64,000 nucleotides of DNA from Ilumatobacteraceae bacterium (GTDB taxonomy: Bacteria; Actinomycetota; Acidimicrobiia; Acidimicrobiales; Ilumatobacteraceae), in assembly GCA_033344875.1 (NCBI GenBank), contig JAWPMO010000001.1, forward strand, positions 4,489,595 to 4,553,594, written 5' to 3'. Positions within the stretch are counted from its first letter, which is position 1. Each line of letters starts with the position of its first letter. The notes under the pieces were generated by a model that had not been told where the DNA came from, ran no database searches, and saw only the letters and a program-made list of their open reading frames with translations. Made by a program: the position numbers and the translations under genes. Below are positions 58,211 to 64,000 of this stretch, one piece after another.

Positions 58211-58607
58211 TGGAGCTGGGGGGAATCGAACCCCCGTCCAACAGCCTGAGAACGGACCCGATACGACCATTCCCGACTTCACACCTACGCAGGTGTACCG
58301 GCGGGTCGGCTACTCATCCGTCACCGAAGATCAGGGTGAGTCACGAATCGTCTTTCCGAATCGTCAGCGGTCTTTCTCGCCGTCAGCAGTCTTTCCTGCC
58401 GTCATCCCTCACTTCTGTTGCCGGGCTGTGATGGATTGGCCCCGTGCGGCATTGCTGCTCACGATGACTCTCCTTCCATCTGAAATGAATCAGGCGGCGA
58501 GAGCGAACTGCTCATCGGCAATTCTTTTGGTTGCCCCGTTTAGCGAGTCTGAGCAACTCGGGTCGCAAACCCGCCCAACAGTTCTGATGTCGAAACCAGT
58601 CAGCCCC
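58211..58607 (-). ncRNA. ssrA: Transfer-messenger RNA
   Basis: The minus strand begins GGGGCTGACTGGTTTCGACA at 58607, the typical tmRNA 5' end, and finishes with the T-arm GGGGGTTCGATTCCCCC and acceptor CAGCTCC at 58212; the ends pair as a seven-base acceptor stem. The tag frame codes for ATKRIADEQFALAA and ends in TGA at 58490, so the tag ends in the usual ALAA degradation signal. The CCA tail is not encoded (bases after the discriminator read CGA) and must be added by the nucleotidyltransferase. With SmpB it rescues stalled ribosomes. Confidence 0.95.
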
Positions 58608-58703
58608 GAGATCGTTCCTGAGAACGGTATGTAGATCCCCAGTCTACGGCCGTGCCCGGCCTTCCGGCGATCGGGTTCGGGCCCGCCGGCTCGATCGACC
58701 GGA

Positions 58704-60008
58704 TCAGTCGTCGACGAACAGCAGCGCCGGTGTTTCCAGGAGCGTCTTGATCCGCTGGACGAACGTCGCAGCATCCCACCCGTCGACCATGCGGTGATCG
58801 AAGCTCGACGACAGGTTGAGCACCTGCCGGGGCTCGAACCGGTCGCCGTGCCACACCGGGCGGGTCTCGATCTTGTTGACGCCGACGATCGCGACCTCGG
58901 GGGCGTTGAGGATCGGTGTCGTGGTGACCCCGCCGATCGCACCGAGCGACGTGATCGTGATCGTCGAACCCGACAGTTCGTCACGGGTGGCTGATCCGTC
59001 GCGGGCGGCTTCGGTGACCCTGGCGATCTCGGCGGCGAGGTCGCGGAGGCGTCGCGCCTCGGCGTGGCGCACGACCGGCACCAGCAACCCGCCGTCGGTC
59101 TGCGTGGCGATGCCGATGTGCACCCCGTCGAACCGGGTGAGCACCTGTTCGGCGTGGTCGTAGTGCGCATTGATCGTCGGCTGCTCCGAGCAGGCGATCG
59201 CGAGCGCGACGGCGAGGAACGGCAGCATCGTGAGGCGGTCGGCAGCGTGCTGCTCTCCCTGCCGGTTGAGCTCGGCCCGCAACCGTTCGAGCTCGGTCAC
59301 GTCGACCGACTCCACGTACGTGATGTGGGGGATCTCCGTCCACGCCGCAGTCAGTCGTTCGGCGATCCGGCGACGGATACCGCGCACCGGTTCGGGATGC
59401 CTGTCGTCGGCGCTGCCGGTGCCGCCGGCCAGGGGGCGGGCACCCGACCCACCGGCGATCATCCGGTCGAGGTCGGCGTGCACGACACGTCCGTCCGGGC
59501 CGGTCCCGGGCACCGAACCGAGGTCGACCCCGAGCCCGCGCGCACGACGCCGAACGGCGGGTGCGGCTGATGCGCGAGCGCCGGCGGGATGGCCGGACGG
59601 CGCCGGCGGGGGAGCGGGCAACTCGGTCGCCGACTCCGAATCGCCCTCGGGCGCGTCCGCAGGAGGAACCGGCGGGTCGAGCGGTGTGCCGGCATCGGAT
59701 GTGTCGCCGCCGGCATCGACGTCCGGTTCGGCCGGCTCGACCTCGGGGTCGGGTGGTGCCGTCGGCGAGTCGCCGGTGTCGATCTCGATCAGGTCACTGC
59801 CGACGGCGAGGGTGTCGCCCGGCTCGCCGTGCAGCGCGGTCACGACGCCCGACACCGGACACGAGACCTCGACCGTCGCCTTGTCGGTCAACACCTCGAC
59901 CAGCGCCGAGTCGGGCGTGACCTCGTCGCCAACGGCCACCAACCATTCGATCAGTTCGGCTTCGGCCACGCCCTCGCCGACGTCGGGCAGTCGCATCGTG
60001 TAGGTCAT
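58704..60008 (-). CDS. bkdC: Branched-chain 2-oxoacid dehydrogenase E2 (dihydrolipoyl acyltransferase)
   Basis: A 434-residue E2 core subunit that passes the acyl group from lipoate to CoA. The lipoyl domain is residues 1-78, with lipoyl Lys43 in EVLTDKATVEV. A Pro/Ala/Asp-rich linker is followed by a peripheral-subunit-binding domain (about 143-185). The catalytic domain from about 205 has the active-site motif SSSFDHRMVDGWDAATFV, with His and Asp, near its end. ATG 60008 overlaps the E1 beta stop by four bases, so translation is coupled. No E3 gene is nearby. Confidence 0.94.
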   Translation of the reverse strand: MTYTMRLPDVGEGVAEAELIEWLVAVGDEVTPDSALVEVLTDKATVEVSCPVSGVVTALHGEPGDTLAVGSDLIEIDTGDSPTAPPDPEVEPAEPDVDAGGDTSDAGTPLDPPVPPADAPEGDSESATELPAPPPAPSGHPAGARASAAPAVRRRARGLGVDLGSVPGTGPDGRVVHADLDRMIAGGSGARPLAGGTGSADDRHPEPVRGIRRRIAERLTAAWTEIPHITYVESVDVTELERLRAELNRQGEQHAADRLTMLPFLAVALAIACSEQPTINAHYDHAEQVLTRFDGVHIGIATQTDGGLLVPVVRHAEARRLRDLAAEIARVTEAARDGSATRDELSGSTITITSLGAIGGVTTTPILNAPEVAIVGVNKIETRPVWHGDRFEPRQVLNLSSSFDHRMVDGWDAATFVQRIKTLLETPALLFVDD

Positions 60009-61018
60009 GCGTCCAGCACCTCCCGCATCGCCCGTCCCACCCGTTCGGGGCCGGGAAAGTACGACCACTCCAGCGCATGCGGGTACGGCGTGTCCCAACC
60101 GCCCACCCTGGCGATCGGCGCCTCCAGGTCGTAGAAGCAGCGTTCCTGCACGGTGGCCGCGAGTTCGGCGCCGAACCCGGAGGTCGTCGTCGCCTCGTGC
60201 ACGACGACGCATCGGCCGGTCTTCGTCACCGACTCGACGATCGTGTCGACGTCGAGCGGTACCAGCGTGCGCAGGTCGATGATCTCGGCATCGATCTCCT
60301 GCTCGGCCGCGGCCGCCTCGGCCACGTGGACGAGCGTGCCGTAGGTCAGCACCGTGAGGTCGCCGCCGGCCCGGTGGATCCGTGCCTTGCCGAGCTCGAC
60401 CCGGTAGTGGCCCTCCGGGACGTCGCCGAGCGGATGCTGCGACCACGGCACGATCGCCCGATCGTGGTGTCCGTCGAACGGGCCGTTGTACACGCGTTTC
60501 GGCTCGAGGAACACGACCGGGTCCTCGTCTTCGATCGCGGCGATCAACAACCCCTTCGCGTCGTACGGGTTGGACACGACCACGGTCGTCAGGCCGGCCA
60601 CGTGCGTGAACAGGGCCTCAGGGCTCTGCGAGTGCGTCTGGCCGCCGTAGATGCCGCCGCCGGTCGGCATCCGCACGACGATCGGCGCGGTGAAATCACC
60701 GGCGGAGCGGTGTCGGAGCCGAGCGGCCTCCGACACGATCTGGTCGTAGGCCGGATACATGTAGTCCGCGAACTGGATCTCCACGCACGGCCGCAGCCCG
60801 TAGGCCGCCATCCCGACCGCCGCACCGACGATGCCCGACTCGCTGATCGGTGCGTCGAAACATCGGGTTCGGCCGAATCGTTCCTGCAACCCCTGCGTGC
60901 ACCGGAACACCCCGCCGAAGTACCCGACGTCCTCGCCGAAGACCACGACCCGATCGTCGCGCTCCATCGCGACCATGTGGGCGTCGCGAATCGCCTCGAT
61001 CATCGTCATCGACGTCAC
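60005..61018 (-). CDS. bkdB: Branched-chain 2-oxoacid dehydrogenase E1 beta
   Basis: A 337-residue transketolase-like subunit. It has MVVFGEDVGYFGGVF-type residues (RVVVFGEDVGYFGGVFRCTQGL, about 23-44), APISESGIVGAAVGMAAYGLRPCVEIQFADY, and the C-terminal VDTIVESVTKTGRCVVVHEA transketolase domain. With E1 alpha it decarboxylates branched-chain 2-oxoacids using thiamine diphosphate. GTG start 40 bases after E1 alpha. Confidence 0.94.
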   Translation of the reverse strand: MTSMTMIEAIRDAHMVAMERDDRVVVFGEDVGYFGGVFRCTQGLQERFGRTRCFDAPISESGIVGAAVGMAAYGLRPCVEIQFADYMYPAYDQIVSEAARLRHRSAGDFTAPIVVRMPTGGGIYGGQTHSQSPEALFTHVAGLTTVVVSNPYDAKGLLIAAIEDEDPVVFLEPKRVYNGPFDGHHDRAIVPWSQHPLGDVPEGHYRVELGKARIHRAGGDLTVLTYGTLVHVAEAAAAEQEIDAEIIDLRTLVPLDVDTIVESVTKTGRCVVVHEATTTSGFGAELAATVQERCFYDLEAPIARVGGWDTPYPHALEWSYFPGPERVGRAMREVLDA

Positions 61019-61058
61019 GGCGACACCGCCGGGTCCGCCGCCGTTGCCACCGGTGCGC

Positions 61059-62294
61059 TCATCGCTGCGACCTCGCCCGGTCGCGCTGCTCGACCAGATG
61101 TCGTGGCAGGTCGCGGAACACGTCGTCGAACATCGTGTCGGGGTCGGGCACGTCGCCGCTCTTCAACGAACCATTGGCGAGGGCTTCGGCGAATGCTGCG
61201 TCGACCTGGCCGGTGACCTCGGCGAGCAGGTCACCATCGCGGTCGTCGTCCCATTCACCCGACGCCACCAGGTGCCGGCGCAGGCGATCGATCGGGTCGC
61301 CGAGCGGGAACGATTCGGCCTCGTGGTCGGGGCGGTACACCGACGGGTCGTCGGACGTCGAATGCGCTCCCCGGCGCAACGTGATCCACTCCAGCAGCGT
61401 CGGCCCGAGGTTGGCCCTCGCCCGTTCCGCCGCCCACTGTGATGCCGCATAGGCCGCGAGATAGTCGTTGCCGTCGACCCGGATCGCCGGGATGCTGAAG
61501 CCGTATCCCCGGTCGGCGAACGTCGCCGACGCGCCGCGGGCGAAGTCTTCCGGGGTCGAGATCGCCCAGTGGTTGTTCACGATGTTGAGGATCACGGGTG
61601 CCTGGTAGGTCGAGGCGAACACGAGCGCCGAGTGGAAATCCGACTCGGCCGTCGAACCCTCACCGATCCACGCCGATGCGATCTCGGTGCCGCCTCGCAT
61701 CGCCGACGCCATCGCCCACCCGACCGCCTGCGGATACTGCGTGGCGAGGTTGCCCGAGATCGAGAAGTACCCGTACTCCTTGGCCGAGTACAACACCGGC
61801 AACTGGCGGCCCTTCAACGGATCCTTCGGGTTCGACAGGATCTGGTTCATCATCTCCACGAGCGGGTAGCCCGCCGAGATCAGCAACCCCTGCTGCCGGT
61901 AGGTCGGAAAATGCATGTCGCCGGCCCGGAGTGCCCGCTGGTGGGCGCAGGCGATCGCCTCCTCGCCCAACGCCTGCATGTAGAACGAGATCGTGCCCTG
62001 CCGGTGGGCTCGCAACATGCGTGCGTCGAACGCCCGCAGCAGCATCATGTCGCGCAGGCCCGCCAGCTTCTGGTCGACCGACAGTTCGGGCACCCACTCG
62101 CCGACGGCGGCCCCATCATCGTCGAGCACCCGGACGAGCTGCTTGCGCATCAGCGCCACCCGCTCGACCTTCTCGTCGAGCGCGGGTTTCTTCATCTCGC
62201 CGGCCGCGCTCACGAACCTGACCCGGTCGGGCTCCTGATGGCCCCGCGCCGGGTCGGGGATGTTCAGCCGGAGTGCATCGGGCTCGGTTCCCAC
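61059..62294 (-). CDS. bkdA: Branched-chain 2-oxoacid dehydrogenase E1 alpha
   Basis: A 411-residue thiamine-diphosphate enzyme subunit. The ThDP motif is GEGSTAESDFHSALVFASTYQAPVILNIVNN (about 213-243). The phosphorylation-loop region reads RRGAHSTSDDPSVYR with the STSDD signature typical of branched-chain rather than pyruvate dehydrogenases. The product of the complex is a branched acyl-CoA, which feeds branched fatty acid synthesis or energy. The start is GTG. It is the first gene of the bkdABC unit. Confidence 0.92.
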   Translation of the reverse strand: MGTEPDALRLNIPDPARGHQEPDRVRFVSAAGEMKKPALDEKVERVALMRKQLVRVLDDDGAAVGEWVPELSVDQKLAGLRDMMLLRAFDARMLRAHRQGTISFYMQALGEEAIACAHQRALRAGDMHFPTYRQQGLLISAGYPLVEMMNQILSNPKDPLKGRQLPVLYSAKEYGYFSISGNLATQYPQAVGWAMASAMRGGTEIASAWIGEGSTAESDFHSALVFASTYQAPVILNIVNNHWAISTPEDFARGASATFADRGYGFSIPAIRVDGNDYLAAYAASQWAAERARANLGPTLLEWITLRRGAHSTSDDPSVYRPDHEAESFPLGDPIDRLRRHLVASGEWDDDRDGDLLAEVTGQVDAAFAEALANGSLKSGDVPDPDTMFDDVFRDLPRHLVEQRDRARSQR

Positions 62295-62401
62295 AGGCCA
62301 ACCCTGCCACGCCGATCGGCCGCGAGCCAGTGCACCCGTCGCGGTCGGCGTGTCGCCCCGTGAGCGGGACCGCCCTCCGAAGGTGTGTCGGTGTCCTCGG
62401 C

Positions 62402-63688
62402 TCAGGCGGCGATCGCCGGGGCCGACTCGGTGAAGAGCCGGTCGAACACGTTGACCCGGTCGAACTGCATCGCATACGAGCGGGCCGCCAGCTCACGCTG
62501 ACGCAACTCGGCCGGTGTCATGCCGCCCACCGCCCGGTCGATCGCGTCGGCGATGTCCTGTCGGGAGCCGTGGCGCACCGTCAGCGCGTGCTCGCCGACC
62601 GCCTCGGGGATACCACCCGTACGGCAGGTGATCACCGGCCCGCCGCCGGCAAGCATCTTCTCGACGAGTGCGATCCCGAACGTCTCGACGAACTCGGGTC
62701 GCGGCTTGCTCGGCAGGGCGAACGCCGAGCTGCCCGCCATCAGTGCGGGCTTCTCCTCGTCGCTGACGTCGTCGAGGAACACGATCTGATGGGCGGCGGG
62801 CGACGACGCTGCCTGCTGGCGCAACGCGACGGCCTCGGGGCCGTTGCCCGCGACCACCAACTTCGCGTAGCGACGCGAACGCGATCGAGCGAAGCCGTCG
62901 ATCAGGTCGTTCACACCCTTCGCCTTCGACAGGCGAGAGAGGAACAACACGTACCGATCGCGCTCCAGGCCCCGTCGGGCGACGGCGTGCCCGATCGCTG
63001 CATCGCCCAACCCGACGTACTCCCGGCTGTCGATCGCCGGGTACGAGATCGCGATCTGTCGACGGCAGCGCTCGGCGAAGTCGGTGCCGTGTCGCAGGTC
63101 GATCTCGGCGGCTGCGGCGACGATGATGTCGCGGGTGTACTCCGACACGGCGACACACCGGTCGTTCGACAGATAGGTCGCGAACAGGTGCGCTGCGGCA
63201 CCGAACCGGCCGGAGTCGACGCACGACCGCACCACGTTCGTGATGTCCGAGCCCACGGCCTCAGCGATCGTGGTCAGCTGCATCGGCAGGCCGGTCGCCT
63301 CGGCTGCGACGCGCGCGTCGGCGACGATCGACGCATGGGGGGTGAGGTAGAGCGACATGCACACGGTCGGCACCCCGTCGGTGAAGAGCTCGATCAGGCG
63401 TCCCGTCATGCCGCCGGTGAATCGGCCGTCGGGCACCTTGTAGTCGCCGACCGCGTCGGGCCGCTCGACCGTGATGCCGTCGCTGTACGGCGACACCGCA
63501 TCGAGCGGCTTGAGCGGCAACCCCGCGGCTCGCAGCGTGTCGAGCTGCCAGGTGACGATCCGCACGTCGTCGAAGCCTCTCGTCAGCGCCACCTCGGCGA
63601 GGTTGCGGGCCTCGCCGGAATGACCGCAGATCACCGGGTCGGCTCGGACCACGATGACGAGGCGTTTCGACGGACGTTCGGGCTTCAT
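62402..63688 (-). CDS. GT4-type glycosyltransferase
   Basis: A 428-residue retaining glycosyltransferase with GT-B fold. The N-domain begins RLVIVVRADPVICGHSGEARNLAEVAL. The C-domain has YVLFLSRLSKAKGVNDLIDGF (about 258-278), VVAGNGPEA and the donor-binding motif PEFVETFGIALVEKMLAGGGPVITCRTGGIPEAVG (about 341-375), with the E-x7-E pattern. The ATG at 63688 has CGGAGGT before it and overlaps the stop of the mannosidase gene. The sugar donor and acceptor are unknown. Confidence 0.9.
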   Translation of the reverse strand: MKPERPSKRLVIVVRADPVICGHSGEARNLAEVALTRGFDDVRIVTWQLDTLRAAGLPLKPLDAVSPYSDGITVERPDAVGDYKVPDGRFTGGMTGRLIELFTDGVPTVCMSLYLTPHASIVADARVAAEATGLPMQLTTIAEAVGSDITNVVRSCVDSGRFGAAAHLFATYLSNDRCVAVSEYTRDIIVAAAAEIDLRHGTDFAERCRRQIAISYPAIDSREYVGLGDAAIGHAVARRGLERDRYVLFLSRLSKAKGVNDLIDGFARSRSRRYAKLVVAGNGPEAVALRQQAASSPAAHQIVFLDDVSDEEKPALMAGSSAFALPSKPRPEFVETFGIALVEKMLAGGGPVITCRTGGIPEAVGEHALTVRHGSRQDIADAIDRAVGGMTPAELRQRELAARSYAMQFDRVNVFDRLFTESAPAIAA

Positions 63689-64000
63689 GACATGGACCTC
63701 CGGGACGGGGGAGCGGTGCTGGTGGACGGGGGACGGGTCGTGGTGGCCCAGGCCGACGGGCTCGGGCCGAGTTCGACGTGCAGCGTCGACGCGGCGCGCA
63801 GTTCGTCGCCGGACAGCCACGAGCGGTCGAGATCGACGCCGTCGAGCCGCATCGACCGGACGAACTGTGGCGGGTCGTGCGGGGTGGGCTCGACGAAGCC
63901 GGTGGTCTCGATCGTCAGCGGTGCGTCGCCGAGTCGGATCGTCGCCCGCTCGAACGACGGTGCGTTGACGAGCACGAAGTTCTGGCCGGCGACCGGGAAC
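63685..64000 (-). CDS. GH92-like alpha-mannosidase, C-terminal part only (cut by window edge)
   Basis: The frame is open to the window end. The 104 visible codons carry FPVAGQNFVLVNAP, then SFERATIRLGDA, VRSMRLDGVDLDRSWLSGDELRAASTLHVELGPSPS, which is the closing beta-sandwich of GH92 alpha-1,2-mannosidases (family pattern: YIQSATLNGKPL...W...L...G..L...MG..PN). The stop overlaps the ATG of the glycosyltransferase, so they are coupled. The catalytic part lies beyond base 64000. Confidence 0.8.
   Translation of the reverse strand, partial: FPVAGQNFVLVNAPSFERATIRLGDAPLTIETTGFVEPTPHDPPQFVRSMRLDGVDLDRSWLSGDELRAASTLHVELGPSPSAWATTTRPPSTSTAPPSRRSMS

Noticed and set aside
58613-58626. LexA-type SOS box upstream of ssrA (CGTTC-CTGA-GAACG)
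   Set aside because: The half-sites are in the wrong order for the actinobacterial SOS box (CGAAC-N4-GTTCG), so it is only a small palindrome.
1-64000. CRISPR arrays, insertion sequences, integrase or phage genes
   Set aside because: I found no regularly spaced direct repeats, transposase or integrase motifs; the HNH proteins alone do not mark a mobile element.

Overview
The window is a contiguous piece of a high-GC actinobacterial chromosome. Frequent GTG starts, a DUF222/HNH protein, a DUF1918 protein, FCD-type GntR regulators, DUF58/TgpA genes and a secreted-protein repeat ending in DVxGY all fit the Acidimicrobiia (Ilumatobacter-like bacteria). This placement is inferred from gene content, because no rRNA is present. 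I see no CRISPR array, insertion sequence, prophage or plasmid gene. The window reads as ordinary chromosome with a few accessory patches.

Layout. 1-10.2 kb: a coiled-coil membrane protein, then a minus-strand run of a dimethylglycine/sarcosine dehydrogenase-like flavoprotein, etfB, etfA, an acetyltransferase and a PhnD-like binding protein. A GntR regulator is divergent from this run across a palindrome. A short Erm-type rRNA methylase, an HNH nuclease and an SHMT-like PLP enzyme follow. 10.2-17 kb: a dimethylargininase-family hydrolase, an SDR, then MoxR, a fused DUF58-transglutaminase membrane protein and an MFS transporter. 17-25.3 kb: DinB, DUF2339, acyl-CoA ligase, amylosucrase, Gfo/Idh oxidoreductase and the DUF222/HNH protein. 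25.7-34 kb: a secreted VanY-like peptidase with three surface repeats, a lipoprotein, a pentapeptide-DinB protein, an ACT regulator, a thiolase-like/PhyH pair and a YdjC deacetylase. 34-39.5 kb: RidA, DUF1295, then a tightly overlapping sulfur-assimilation operon (siroheme sulfite/nitrite reductase, siroheme synthase N-domain, SUMT, a 20-codon bridging ORF, cysH). 39.5-43.7 kb: acyl-CoA dehydrogenase and enoyl-CoA hydratase opposite a second GntR regulator with its own operator-like site, an esterase remnant, a lipoprotein and DUF5658.

43.9-55.4 kb is a stress and ion-homeostasis neighbourhood: truncated globin, DsbA-like protein, HTH-only LuxR protein, CorA, a STAS protein without the phosphorylatable serine, a DUF2231-Rieske fusion, a sigma-like protein without region 4, Pfp1/DJ-1, a CtpE-like P-type ATPase, two tandem-domain universal stress proteins, a Na/Ca exchanger and DUF1918. 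Its content recalls the mycobacterial DosR dormancy regulon, and two intergenic sites share a GGTGCC-N-GGC(G/A)CC palindrome. 55.7-64 kb: a secreted beta-propeller protein with the same three-repeat module, a 15-C tract, the tmRNA gene ssrA, a branched-chain 2-oxoacid dehydrogenase operon (E1 alpha, E1 beta, E2), a GT4 glycosyltransferase and the 3' end of a GH92 mannosidase cut by the window edge.

How the genes work together. The flavoprotein/ETF operon would move electrons from N-methylated glycine to the respiratory chain. The sulfur operon supplies siroheme and reduced sulfur. The acyl-CoA ligase, dehydrogenase, hydratase, thiolase-like and 2-oxoacid dehydrogenase genes suggest catabolism of fatty and branched-chain acids. 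The strongest leads for new biology are the repeated surface module, the atypical stress island with its shared palindrome, the bridging ORF in the sulfur operon, and the fused DUF58-TgpA protein.
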